A DNA stretch of 64,000 bases from Gigaspora margarita (Eukaryota > Glomeromycota > Glomeromycetes > Diversisporales > Gigasporaceae), in assembly GCA_009809945.1 (NCBI GenBank), contig WTPW01000669.1:21713-85712 (forward strand), written 5' to 3'. The notes under the pieces are model-generated. The model saw only the letters and a list, made by a program, of their open reading frames with translations. It had not been told where the DNA came from and made no database searches. Numbering within the stretch: the first letter of the stretch is position 1; the number at the start of each line of letters is the position of its first letter. Positions 32,140 to 43,711 of the stretch are shown piece after piece. A program made the translations under genes and the position numbers.

Positions 32140-32940
32140 TATTTTCAAAATATTTTAGGACTGGGAAACCAAGCTGGATCAGTAAATCTTTAGCCTGGAT
32201 CATACCAAAAGCGCATTTGACTAATATTTTCAAAATGTTTCAAAATGTTTTGATGATTATACATTAGCAAATTTTATATATAGATATTAATTGATATATA
32301 ACACTGAATCGTTTTATATCAATTATAAAATATCATTATATGGGCTTGGTGCTACAGAAAAGAAGAAAAATGACAAAATTTTGAAAATTAATTTTTTTAT
32401 ATAAATTAATTTAGTTCTTCAAAATTATAATTTCTTATAGCTTATTATAAAATTTATAACATAAAAATTGATTTTTTGAAGATCTTTTTTTTGGTTGATT
32501 TCCCCCTTTTCTGTAACACCTAGCCCATATATTGATTAATTGGATAAGATCTTTAACGATTATATAATGTTTTGACCTATTACCAGGTAAAAAAAAAAAT
32601 AAAAAAAATAAAATGCCGATTAAAGCAAATTAAACAAAATTGGTATAAGAAAAAAAAAAGCATTTTACACTATTTTTACTTCTCTCTTCCTTTTTTACTT
32701 TCTCTCTTTTTTTTTCTCCCTTTTGTTCTCTCTTCTTTTTTTTCTCTCTTCCTTTTTTTCTCTTCCCCTTTCTTTCTCTTCTTTTTTTTTTCTTTTTTTT
32801 TTTTAATATTTCGAATACTTTCAAAATATTTTAGGACTGAAAAATCAAACTGGATCAGTAGATCTGTACCCTGGATCATACCAAGGGTGCATTTGACTAA
32901 TATTTTTCAAATGTTTCAAAATGTTTCAATGATTATAGTA
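32140..32940. repeat. ~120-bp direct duplication flanking A/T-rich filler
   Basis: 32146-32262 (TATTTTAGGACTGGGAAACC...) recurs at 32826-32940 (TATTTTAGGACTGAAAAATC...), including CTGGATCATACCA and GCATTTGACTAATATTTT. Between them lie CT-rich and poly-A/T tracts (32640-32810). No gene. Confidence 0.65.
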
Positions 32941-34100
32941 CAAGATCAGATTAGATCTTTGTTTATTTTTTTTGTTTATAATTTAGATTTCCTATCAATT
33001 TTACATTATTTTTTTTATTTTTGTTGGTCTTTTTTTTTAGTTTTGTTTTATTTTGTTTAGTTTCATTTTTTTTGTTTTGTTTTTCTTTTATTTATTATTT
33101 TTTAATTTTTTTATTTTATTTCTACAAAAAACACCAACTCTAACTTTTGGCACTTTACAAGAAATCTAACAACTTTTTGAAACTATGCACTAGCCAACTC
33201 ATCCTTCCAACATATTGCAAGAACACACAACTGATTTTACTAACAATTTCTAAATTTCAAAAAACACTTCTTTAAAAAATAAAGATTTAGTTGGTACTTT
33301 ATTGTTTTTTGTTTGATGTTTTTTGTTTGATGTTTTTTGTTCTTTTTGTTTTTGTTTTTGATATTTTTTTTTGTTTTTGTTTTTGTTTTTTTTTATTTTT
33401 TTTATTAATTTATTTTATTCGTGAGAAAAATAATCTAGGCCTTTTTACACTTTGCAGCAAACCTAAACTTTTCTGGCACTTTGCAAGGATGCATACAACT
33501 TGATTTCAACAATTTTGTTATGAATTCTACTTCAAAGAAATGAAGATTTGGGGTTTTATTTTTTTTATTTAGTTGGTTTACATTTCATTTTTTTTGTTTG
33601 TTTTCTTTTTACTTATTTCTTTAATTTTTATTATTTTATTTATTTTGGTACTTTGCGAAAACCTTCAACAATTTCTAAATTGCAAAAATATAAACTTAAA
33701 GAAATAGAGATTGAAGCTTCATTTATTTTTTTTATTTAATTTGCTTACAATTTTGTTTTTTGTTTGTTTTCTTTTTTTACTTAATTTTTAATTTTATTTT
33801 ATTTTATTTATTTCTTACTTTCTTTGGAACCTTGCAAGAAAACAATGTAACTTTTCTGGCACTTTACAAGAACACCAATTCTAACTTCTTTGACACTTTG
33901 CAAGAAGTATTAAATATAAGTAAATATAAGCAAATATAATAGTTAAACCAAAAAAAGAAATAATAGCTAACTACAAAGTGAGAAAATAAGTGAATTAGAT
34001 GCGACAAGGTGCAAAAGTAGTCATTTTCTTTTTTTTTTGTTATTTTTTTTGGGTTTGTTTTTTTTTGGTTTTATTTTTTTTGTCATTTTTTTATAATAAT
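32941..34100. repeat. T-rich degenerate tandem repeat (TGGCACTTTGCAAGAA units)
   Basis: Blocks of GGCACTTTGCAAG variants followed by AACAATTTCTAAATT and AAAGAAATGAAGATTT alternate with long T/G-poor runs (TTTTTGTTTTTGTTTTT). Unit spacing is roughly 170-300 bp at about 33150, 33465, 33650, 33855 and 33890. All open frames here (for example 33291-33503) are low-complexity Phe/Leu products. Confidence 0.6.
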
Positions 34101-34593
34101 ATATAATAAAATATGTAATATTTAAAATATTAAATAATAATAATAAATAAAAAATAAAATTTTTATATTAAATTGTAAAAACTTGTGAATATTGTATATT
34201 TGATTTAAAATATAATATATAATAATAATAAATAAAAAAAATTTTAGAAAACTTGCAAAAACTTGTAAATTCTCTAAAATATTTAAAAATTTACAAAAAG
34301 CATAATTATGTGAATATTATTATTAATTAATCATAATATCTTATTGATTTATACAAGTTTTTGCTAGTTTTTACTAGTTTTCAATATTTGTTGTTCATAA
34401 TATTTTTGCTATATTTTGAATTTACTATGCTATAAATGTTCGTAATTATTACACTATTGTAATACTACAAAGTTACTATAGTTTAAACTTATGTAATTAT
34501 TACCCTACGTAATATTCTGAACTAATCATAAGTTTTCATAAGTTTACACTTGCGTAAAAACTTACAGAGGTTTACGTATATTTTTTTTGCTAA
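34101..34593. other. AT-rich right subterminal region of the 5.6-kb block
   Basis: Very AT-rich with TAATAATAAATAAAAA runs, then CATAAGTTTTCATAAGTTTACAC-type units near the right terminal repeat. No gene. Confidence 0.5.
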
Positions 34594-36499
34594 TATTGGT
34601 ATTTAGATAAGGTCTAGTTTAAAAGATTAGTAAGAATTTTTGTATAGAGTTTTTTGGTATATTCAATTAAGCTAATTGGTCGAATATTGTTAAGATTGCT
34701 ATCAAATTGATGTTTTTTAGATATTGGATATATTCTGCTATCTTTCTATTGTTTGGAAATGTTTTGAATTTGGATGTATCAGTTAAATAGTGCCGTTATT
34801 GCCTGGAGCATATCTGGTCCTATGTGCTTTGGCATTTCATAGCTAATTCCCAAAGGTCCACATGCTTTGTTGTTGGGAAATTGACTAATTGTATATTGAA
34901 CTTCTTCAAGTGTAATTGGTTGTAGAATAAGTTGTACCAAGCTGCATTGATACTTGTAATTGGAATGTATTTATATAACCAATATTGGTTAAAAAATCTT
35001 GATTGTATAGTTGGTGTTGTGTCCATTGTTCAAAGTAGTAAAAGATGTGTTGTTTGATTAATTGAGGATCTGTGATAACATAATTAGAAGTAGTAATGTT
35101 GTAAAGGTGCACAGAGTCAACATGTCTATTAAGGATACTATTAATCTTTTTGGTGAGTTGGGATAGTAACTTTTCTTGTCTTGTTTGAATAGCCTGGTTA
35201 ATATGGTTGCATAGACATTGAGAATTTTCAAGATTACATGCATGATAAATAGTTTTAAAAAACAGTTTAGCAGAATTGAGCCAGTTGAGAAGTTTATTAT
35301 AGTTATAAGAAGGTTAAGGAATTTGGAATTCATATTTAGTATTAATGTAGTCGATAAGGCTGTAGGTAGGTTGTGGTATAGGTATATTATTTTAATAGCT
35401 GTTTTGGTGAGATAAATGATTTTGCTAATAAGTTTGAGATCTTTGTAAAGATCAATAGCTTTGGAAGTGAAAGTGTAAGTAAAGTTGCATATGGTGTGCT
35501 TATAGTTTGGAATATGAAGGAGGGTAGCATTAATTATACTAATCTGTATTTTGTGCTATGTTTTTTCATGAGATTCTGTTGTTGTAGAATTTAGTGGGAT
35601 ATAATGGTATTGAATATTGTAATTGATTTGATTTGTAAAATTGTCTAATTTTTTAGATATCATTGCCTTGTAGTTAAAAGTACAGTATTTACTACAATAT
35701 TTATATCTAGATTGGTAGTAAATAGAAAGAAACCATTGGCTTATAAGTATCTAATAATCACTATAAGCAGATAATGAAGGGTCATCAATATAGAAAGTAG
35801 TAAGGTAGGAGATTATGGGTTGGGCTGTTCAGATATAGTCAATTTAGCTACTATATCTATTACTACTCTATGTGTGATCTTGTTTATTAGTATGTGTAGC
35901 AAGGTCATACATATTAGAGCTATAAAGATGATTGAAAAGTAGGTATTTGGATGAAGAAGGTAATGAGTTGAGTATAGAGGCATTAAAGTTGCCTAGGCTT
36001 ATAGGATGTAGTTGGTGCTGAAGTGCTTGTTTAAACTATTGTATAACTTTGTTTTGTGTACTATTTTTAGTAGTAGTATTTGTGGATAATAGATAAACAG
36101 AATAATTCTGAATTTAAAGTTATGTTTGAAAAAGATGTCTATAGCAATAGCCCCTTCAGGATGGTTTAAAAATATTGTGTATGTGGGATCAGATAGTATT
36201 GTATACCATAATACCAGTTTCTTCTTTGAATTCTGATACGTTAGCCCAGAAGTATAAAAATTGAGTTGTGTTAAAGAATCAGTTGGAGAAAAGATTAGCA
36301 ATTTTTGTTTTTGTGATACTAATAATATAGAGGTTATTTTTTGAACAGTATTCTTTTGATAAAATTTTTTCTCCAAATTGTTGTATCCTTGAATATTGTA
36401 GGTAGCTATATTTAGGGTTAGTAGAGGATTAGTAGGTTGAAGTAATGTTGAATTTAATAGTGAGAGTTGGAATATAGTAGATTGAGATATTGCTGACAA
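34594..36499 (-). pseudogene. LINE ORF2, AP endonuclease and RT N-terminus
   Basis: Minus strand. The endonuclease (target nicking) opens with LNIATYNIQGYNNLEKKF (about 36390-36440). The later motif is LGNFNASIL (35982-35996), where the family has GDFN. The C-terminal part reads SSNRYSS, then IDYI and SAYSDY (about 35740-35890), where the family has SDH. So two catalytic positions are changed in ways fitting G-to-A and C-to-T. Stops occur where Trp or Gln is expected (HT-SSNRY, SS-IDYI-TAQP). RT N-terminal motifs ISQFPNNKACGPLGISYEMP (about 34835-34890) and IRPISLIEYTKKLYTKILTN (about 34630-34690) follow. Continues at 25440-28996. Confidence 0.8.
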
Positions 36500-36732
36500 T
36501 TTGCAAAATAAGGTTTTAAGAGAGATGTTGGCATAATATTGTAAGTCTTGAAAGAGAAAGTAAGTGAATAGATAGGAGTGTAGAGTTATGTGGTAGATAT
36601 ATATATGCTTTTTTATAGTTCTTTGATGTATCTATAGAAATAGAGATTTTGATATATTGTAGAAAGTAGTATTTAGACAATTGTTTTGTATATATTCTAG
36701 AAAGGATCCAATTGTTTGTGGTAATATCAAAG

Positions 36733-37724
36733 TCAGCAATTTATAGTATTCAAGAAATCTGTTAAAGCATGATCAAATTGGACTTTAGAAGGATATAATG
36801 TATTGGTGTCCAAGGTATGCGTATGTTCTGTAGATGTGCTCATTATATGCTCAGTTCTCACTGCTATGCAGAATACCATAGTCTGCCCAGTTTGTTTGGT
36901 CTGACCATCATTATCTTGGTCCTCCACATAAATAGGCTTTTCTGCCTGCCAACTTATATCATTCTCCTCCAAAAATGGTCTATTACTAGAGGACATTATT
37001 ATTTTGGAGGTAGTAGCTGCATCAATGTTATCAACAGAACAGTTTATTAAAAGAAGAAACCCCTGTTGAAGAGAAAAGGTTACCAGTAGGAGGAATTAAA
37101 AAGTTATTTTCAGAAGTAGATAATTTGTTATCTGATGTAGATTTGAGTTTAGACTATATATTGTTGATAAAAGAGAATTTTCAATGTCAAAAGGGGTTTA
37201 AAAATTAATATTGAATTTAGTATTGAGAATATTTTCTGCAGAAGGGTATGCTGAGTTTTTATAGAATTTGACTATTTGTGTAAAAGATAGTTTTTGGTCA
37301 GTTTTGAAGAAATCAAAGTATATAATAATTCTGGCTAGAAAGTCTGTGTTTATGAGTTTGTTTGTAGTAGTGGTAATTGCTTGCTCTTTGTCTAAATGCA
37401 ATATGTTATGGCTTTGAGCAGCTATATCTTGGTAAGCTTTAAGGTATTTGTAAAAAAAAGAGGTTGCGGCAACCAGTAGATATAGTTGTACTATTGTTTT
37501 TACAGAATTCTGTCTTAGCTTCATTAGCTAGTTTATTAAGCACTTTGGTAGGAATAGGCTTTTGAAAGGTTGCTTCATATGTGGCATCAATGTAAAATAT
37601 TGTAGAGTCTATTTTAAGTTCTTTAAAGTTTTGTTTTCTTTTGGGTAAGTTTTGAATAACTTATTTAGCAAGTTTTTGAATAGTTTACTAGTATCATATT
37701 TTTTTTCTATAATATAAGGACTAG
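36733..37724 (-). pseudogene. LINE ORF1-like / 5' region remnant
   Basis: Minus-strand frames upstream of the endonuclease: 37524-37198 (AYQDIAAQSHNILHLDKEQA, RIIIYFDFFKTDQKLSFTQI) and 36996-36733 (RPFLEENDISWQAEKPIYVE). They are in the right place and order for LINE ORF1 or the ORF2 N-terminus and contain few internal stops over long stretches. No RNA-binding motif or zinc knuckle is evident, so this is a positional call. Confidence 0.45.
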
Positions 37725-37885
37725 TAATTTGATCTGAGTGGGTATTACCTGGGTTACCTATGGGTGGTAGGTGACCCAGATCAAGTTGTAACAGCCCAGA
37801 TGAGAACAGGTGGGTAAACCCATGGGTTGACCCACAGGTCATCTATAGGTAACCTACGGGTCATCTGTGAGTTGGCCTATAAGAA
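37725..37885. repeat. GGGTTACC / GGTGACCC repeat cluster
   Basis: About ten variants of ACCTGGGTTACC, GTGACCCAG, ACCCATGGGTTGACCC and TAGGTAACCTACGGGT in alternating orientation. Related units occur at 41300-41415 (GACCCATCGGGTTACCTG, GTCAGGTGAC). GC-richer than its surroundings. Confidence 0.6.
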
Positions 37886-38287
37886 ATGAAGTATATATAT
37901 GATGCTATGAATGAAGTCATGGGACATCTATTTGTTATCAGACCATAACCCTGGTCTATGATGCAAGGTAATTGATGGGTAAGTTTTTTGAATATTGATG
38001 AAAGGAGTAATACATTTAAAAGTCAGATAAGAGTGATATAATGAGTAAGGGCTAATGTTTAAGCATGAGATCATAGGAATTAGCCTTTAAGAAAGGCAAG
38101 GTTGGAAATTGATCTTTTTTTTTTGTCTTTGCTATTAGCTCAATACAAGTCTAGTTTTGTCATTATGCTCCCACCCACTCTCCTATAAGAAAAGTAGTCT
38201 GGGTGTTGGTTTGGATTGGCATGGAATTGTCTAAATAGGTATATGTTACATAGCATCTAAAGGTATAAAACATGAACCAAAGGGTTA
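37886..38287. other. No gene recognised
   Basis: Mixed AT-rich DNA with no open frame or repeat that I can support. Confidence 0.45.
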
Positions 38288-38445
38288 GGGCCGTGTCATT
38301 AATCATCTGATTATTTTTTATCAGAGGCCTACCTCCCCCCCTCTTCTTTAATATATATATAGTCAGGTTTTTATATATAATTTCAACTTTTTTTTACCCC
38401 CTCCCCCCTAAAAACTCATCTGATTTTTGTCACACCTCTTACAAA
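38288..38445 (-). repeat. Copy of the LINE ORF1 5' block
   Basis: About 150 bp matching 42917-43075 (TGTCATTAATCA.CTGATTATTTTTTAT, then CC-rich blocks and TATATATAATTTCAAC). On the minus strand it encodes the same PLIKNNQ.IND start as the ORF1 at 42965, then diverges. Confidence 0.7.
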
Positions 38446-39142
38446 ATGGCAAATATATTACATTTTATAGTATTGGTACATGCATTGGGTAGTATGTATA
38501 AGCAGGACCATCTAAAGCTGTGTGTGGTTACGTGATATAGAGCCAATAAAATCAGTTGTTTTGATCAACACAGATTAGCCTGATGAAGAAAAAGTGAAAA
38601 AAAGTAAAAACATCAAAATACAAGAAACAAGTATCTAAACCTACCTTTGGTTATTAACAAAAAATGTCAGAAAGGCAATTTTACTATAAGGTTTGATCTC
38701 ATTCAACTCTACACTTATCCTTACCCTAACTCTAATCAAAAAGTCAAAAACATATAACTGCACATGGCTTTAGGCGTACCCTATACAAGCATATTATATT
38801 ACATATAATTATCTGTACCAAAACCCGTTAAGTTTGGTTTAGTAAAGTGCTATTTATAGTTCAAAATGTTCAGGTAAATGGTCCAATTCAGACCAATTAA
38901 AATGTGCCAACATGAATCACAGATATACAAATCCAGATATCCAGCTGTGCCGTACTTGACCATATCTTTTCATAGAAAACACATGCCCATACAACTACTT
39001 TTTTCATAGGGCCCTCAAAATGGCTTCTTTTTGAAAAGGATTCAATTGGTCTACAGTATGTGTGTAATCTGGGTTTTGTAGTTGGTTTGCCTCATCAACT
39101 AAACCTTACTTATCAGGTGCTATATAGTAATAGGATATTAAC
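38446..39142. other. No gene recognised
   Basis: AT-rich sequence with one telomere-like patch (TTACCCTAACTCTAATC near 38712). It is the target region of the hAT-type element that follows. Confidence 0.45.
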
Positions 39143-39150
39143 TGACCAAT

Positions 39151-41070
39151 TAGGGTTCCGAAGTTCAGTTCAGTTCAATAGAGGTTCAGGTTCAAGTTCA
39201 ATGAACCTGAACCTGAACCTGAACCTGCTCTAAAAGTTCAATACTGAACTGAACCTGAACTTAAAATTATTGAACATGAACCTGAACCTGAACTTAAAAA
39301 AAGTTCAGTTCAGGTTCAGTTCAAGGTTCATGAACATGTTCAGGTTCATAATATATGCACATTTTTACCTAAATCACAAATTTGAATCAATTAGTAAAAT
39401 TCAGAGAATCATAGCATTTTGTATAATTTTATTAATAAAATTATTAAAAATATTGTTCTACATGAAATTTTACTAATTGATCATAACTTCTTGACCTAAG
39501 TAAACTTGTTCAGCACCAAAAAATACATCCAATCGGCATATTTTATTTTACTTTTCTTAAAATATGAAGAAAAGATGCTTAATTTTAGAAATTTTCATCA
39601 AAAATTCAAAATTAAGCATCTTTACGCAAATTTTAAGGAAAATAAAATAAATTATACCGATATGATGTATTTTTTGGTGCTAAACAAGTTTACTTAGAGC
39701 AAGAAGTTATAATCAATTAGTAAAATTTAGAGAATCATAGAAATTTGTATAATTTTATTAATAAAATTATATAAATTTCTATTATACTCTAAATTTTACT
39801 AATTGATCATAACTTCTTGCTCTAAGTAAACTTGTTTAGCACTAAAAAATACATCATTGCGGTCTATTTTATTTTATTTTTCTTAAAATTTGCGTCAAAG
39901 ATGCTTAAGTTTTAATTTTTGATGAAAATTTACAAAATTAAGCATCTTTTCTTCAAATTTTAAAAAAAGTAAAATAAAATATGCCGATTTGATGTAGTTT
40001 TTGGTGCTGAACAAGTTTACTTAGTGCACAAAATTAGCATCAATTAGTAAAATTTAGAGAATCATAGAAATTTGTATAATTTTATTAATAAAATTATGCA
40101 AAATTCTATGATTCTCTAAATTTTACTAATTGATTCTAACTTCTTGCACTAAGTAAACTTGTTCAGCACCAATAAATACATCATAATGGTATATTATATT
40201 TCGCTTTTCTTAAAATTTGAAGAAAAGATGCTTAATTTTGAATTTTTGATGAAAATTTCTAAAATTAAGCGTTCTTTCTTCAAATTTTAAGAAGGTAAAG
40301 TAAAATATACCGTTTTGATGTATTTTTTGGTGCTGAACAAGTTTACTTAGTGCAAGAAGTTATGATCAATTAGTAAAATTTCATGCAAAATACGATTTTT
40401 AATAATTTTATTAATAAAATTATACAAAATGCTATGATTCTCTAAATTTTACTAACTATTTATACTTCTCACTCTAAGTAAACTTGTTTAGTATCAAAAA
40501 ATACATATATTTTTATTTAGACTCAAACTAGTTTGCAAACTTTGACCAGCCCGACCAAACTATGATTGAGTTTGAGTTTAATATAAAGTTTTAAATAATC
40601 GAATTTAGAGTTTTAGTCTGGTCAGGACCAGACCAAACCCGGACCCAAACCTAGAATCACTAATTCATATGAACATTAGACTGAACCTGAACATGTTCAT
40701 GAACTTATGAACTGAACCTGAACTGAACCTGAACCTGCTCTAAANGTTCAATACTNAACCTGAACCTGAACATGNTTTAAAAAATGTTCAGNTTCAGGTT
40801 CAATACTGAACCTGAACCTGAACCTGAACTTGACCTAAGGTCAGTTCAGTTCAGGTTCAGTTCAGTAATTGAACTGAACCGAACTGAACATGAACTTGAC
40901 TTAAAAGTTCAATATTGAACCTGAACTGAACATGAACTTGACTTAAAAGTTCAATATTGAACCTGAACTGAACATGAACTTGACTTAAAATCAATATTGA
41001 ACATAACTGAACTGAACCTGAACCTGAACTTGACCAAAGTTCAGTTCAGTTCAGGTTCATAGGAACACTA
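39151..41070. mobile_element. hAT-type element (1,920 bp) with GAACCT subterminal repeats
   Basis: Terminal repeats TAGGGTTCC / TAGTGTTCC, flanked by exact 8-bp repeats TGACCAAT (39143-39150 and 41071-41078). Both subterminal regions (39160-39345 and 40670-41060) are dense arrays of GTTCAGGTTCA / TGAACCTGAAC in both orientations. The interior (39370-40500) is an alternating palindromic array described separately. No transposase, so non-autonomous; dense short subterminal repeats are typical transposase-binding architecture in hAT elements. A few ambiguous bases occur at 40745-40792. The open frames 39270-39476 and 39506-39697 lie in the arrays and are not genes. Confidence 0.85.
39370..40500. 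repeat. Alternating palindromic array, ~327-bp period
   Basis: Palindrome centres AATTTTATTAATAAAATT occur near 39431, 39761, 40086 and 40413. Outward from each centre the arms read AAATTTTACTAATTGAT, AACTTCTTGCACTAAGTAAA and CTTGTTCAGCACCAAAAAAT, then meet the next arm at a second symmetry centre around GATGAAAATTT. Each unit therefore has two symmetry axes and neighbours are head-to-head then tail-to-tail. The same family forms 52600-54900. Confidence 0.85.
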
Positions 41071-41078
41071 TGACCAAT

Positions 41079-41459
41079 ACTATGAAATGTCTGCAGATCA
41101 CGTGACCAGCGAGGCAAAATCCTATATGTGTATATGTTGAAAATGGTCAAGTGACCAAGTGATCGATTTAATAGATTAATCCCTGATTAAATTGCATTAC
41201 TGGTCAGGTCACTTGCTAGATTATCTGAGTAGTGCCTTTTTTTTGGACTGATCCATTTCCACCTCAGTAGTACAATTTACTAGTCATATTAATTTTTTTT
41301 AATTAACCCAAGTGACCCATCGGGTTACCTGTCAGGTGACACAAGTGGTGCCTTTTTTGAACTAGCCTGTTTTCATCTGGCACATTGTCCACCCATCAGG
41401 TGACCCATGTAAAGATTTTTTAAACAGGCCAATTCACTAATAAGGACAGTTTGTATGTT
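41079..41459. other. No gene; GTGACC-type repeats
   Basis: Contains GATCACGTGACC, GTCAAGTGACCAAGTGA and, at 41300-41415, the GGGTTACC/GGTGAC units related to 37725-37885. Nothing coding. Confidence 0.5.
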
Positions 41460-42965
41460 TGTATATAAGTAAGTAGAAATTGAGATGATGGTGACATTCG
41501 TTTCTTCGCTTATGAAAATTATATGAACATTGTAGATTTAAGGAAAATGGTAAGAGTTTTTTGAGTTGTTGGATAAAGTGGCATCATATTTGGTACTTAA
41601 GAGAGTTTAGAGTTTGGTTTTTATCAAGTGATGTTGAGAATTGTCGGTTATAAATTGGAAAAAATTCTTTAAACTATTTATTAAAATGGTCTAGAGAATT
41701 CTGAAAAGAGGGAATAGAGAATTTTTGAAGAAAAAGTGTTTGTGGTATGTTGAATAGTAGCTGGATATTAAATTTTTTGTCTAATTTAATTGTAAGATAT
41801 TTTTTCTTTGCATCTGTTGTGATTGTACCTGTTGTGACTGTACTAGCAAAAAGTTTAAATTCTGTAGGACAGAAATTAAGGCCTTCTGCAAATTTGTTAT
41901 AGTTAATGGCCTAATAATTGTCAGAAAGAAATAGATGTAATTGAGCCAGATTTAAGCAAAATTGTAATCAGTTTGCTGGTTTGTAGGGACGAATAGTAAT
42001 AGAAGATATGAAAATTTTTGCATAATTGAATTGGATAAAAAGTATGGTTGTAAATTTATGAAGAATTTTTTTAAAAGTAGTTTCAAGGATATTAAATAGA
42101 ATAGTAGCTTCTTTATCAATATTAGGATTAGTTTGGTAAATATAATCAGTTAGAAATGCAGGTTAGCTACCTGCTATTAAGCTTATAATATAGTAGAAAC
42201 TTGCTTTAAGAGGTTTGCTGTTTTTGGTTTCAGATTTGATTATGCTTCCTAGATAGAAATTGTAGAGATGTTGTTTTAAATAGTCAAATAATTGAAAGGA
42301 AAAAGGTGCTTGTAGTTTGGTATTGGATTTCACTTTTTCAGTTACTAGAAAATTATCAATCCAGTCAAAAGTAGGGTTAAGTTTGAAATATACTCTAGCA
42401 TAGTTGGAACTAGAGTTGTTGTTGTTAGATTGTAGAATAGATGCATAAGAAGATTGGGACTATTGATTTTGAGAAGGTTGGGTTAAGTTAATAGCTTCTA
42501 AAGTGGTAAGATGTTGTTCTGAAGATTGAGTACTAGGTTTATTTGAAATATCTGTATCTATTTTCATTATTGTTTGCTGTCGGTGTTCTAGTTGTTGTGT
42601 TCTAGTTGTTGTTGTTGTTGTTGTTTGGTTTTTTGTTGTGTAGATTGTAATTGTTGTTAGTATTGTTCAGGAGAAATTGGAGATTTGTTATTGTCAGTTG
42701 AAGTAAGTGGTTGAATAGTTTCTGAAAGGTTGTTTAAACATTTTTTGTAATAAATATTATTTGAGTAGAAGATTGCATCAGAGTGAAGATAGTAGCAGTT
42801 TTCTTGAATTAGTTTTGTGCATTGGACAGGTTCTTTGCATTTATAACATTCATGTAAACAAAAGATATGTTCTTGAGTTGGTGATTGGGGAATAGTCTCA
42901 GTAGTTTTGGCAAGTCTAGTAAGAGCCATGTCATTAATCACCTGATTATTTTTTATTAGAGGCAT
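41460..42965 (-). pseudogene. LINE ORF1 remnant, second copy
   Basis: Minus-strand frame starting MPLIKNNQVINDMALTRLAK (42965) with a Cys/His-containing segment (FCLHECYKCKEPVQC, then ENCYYLH) that could bind zinc. Downstream the reading continues through IDNFLVTEKVKSNTKLQAPF, then FDYLKQHLYNFYLGS, EGLNFCPTEFKLFAST and KKYLTIKLDKKFNIQL with only occasional stops to about 41470. ORF1 proteins of LINEs bind RNA. Assignment rests on the shared 5' block with 38288-38445, next to the LINE, and on the Cys motif; I cannot name a family. Confidence 0.5.
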
Positions 42966-43075
42966 ACCTCCTCTCCCCCCTTCTATAATATAGATTTGGT
43001 CAGGTTCCTATATATAATTTCAACATTTTTTACCCCCTCCTCCCCTAAAAAATTACCTGATTTTTGTTACTCCCC

Positions 43076-43704
43076 TAATGAGGTTTTTGGTTTTTTTATC
43101 ATTAAAGGTAGCAACAAGATGCTCATTAGTTGTATATTTATTATCATTGTTATTGGAGATAAAATGTGTATGGTATTTGTTGCAGAAGCATTTTCAGATG
43201 CTTGATATAGTAGGGGCCTGAATAAAGTGAGTAGCTTTGTAATTAGGATCTTGTAAGATTGTTACAAGGCAGCAAACTGGTTTGGTATTAGGTAGTGTTA
43301 GTTTGGCTGTACCAGGATTGTCTTAATAAAGAAAGATACTGAATCTGTTAGGATATTGTGTATAGAATACATCAAAATCAATTGTATCAGGGTTATTATT
43401 TGCTAGTATAGGCATTTGGATATTGTATATTTTGAAGAAGAATAGATTTAATAAATAGGATATATTTAATATATATTTGGAATATTCAAGAGGGATTAGG
43501 TCTAATAAATAAAGTAGTGAGATAGAGATTGTTAAGAGCTTTACAAAGAGGTATAATTATTTCATATAATGTAATTCCAACTAAGCTAGTATGTGTTATA
43601 CAGGTCACATGCTTTTCAAATCACATGATACAAGTCATGTGTTATACAAATCATGTGCTATACAAGATGTGTAAAATTGTATAGTTTAGGAAACGTTGCT
43701 TTGT
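43076..43704. other. No gene recognised
   Basis: Edge of LINE-derived sequence, then AT-rich DNA with repeated TCACATG/ATCATGTG words (43595-43670). The open frame 42996-43205 overlaps the LINE 5' block in reverse and is not a gene. Confidence 0.45.
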
Positions 43705-43711
43705 ATAAATT

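Larger units (their letters stand above)
28997..34593. mobile_element. 5.6-kb block with terminal inverted repeats, inserted in the LINE RT
   Basis: Left end TTAGCAAAAATATATATGCG, right end (reverse complement) TTAGCAAAAAAAATATACG; similarity continues over about 33 bp. Subterminal regions carry repeated CATAAGTTTTTACGG / CTTATAGTATGTAAAAAATC units (29010-29240) with weaker counterparts at 34490-34570. It separates RT segments that are contiguous in the LINE family (LLN-TLSKYQ at 34610 and ILNS-NYIALSSNST near 28960). The interior holds palindromes, a duplicated block and low-complexity DNA but no recognisable transposase. The target duplication is unclear. Confidence 0.6.

Noticed and set aside
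32572..33739. Frames of up to 162 codons rich in Phe/Leu or Lys/Glu
   Set aside because: Low-complexity translations of CT-rich and T-rich tracts; membrane-protein appearance is an artefact.
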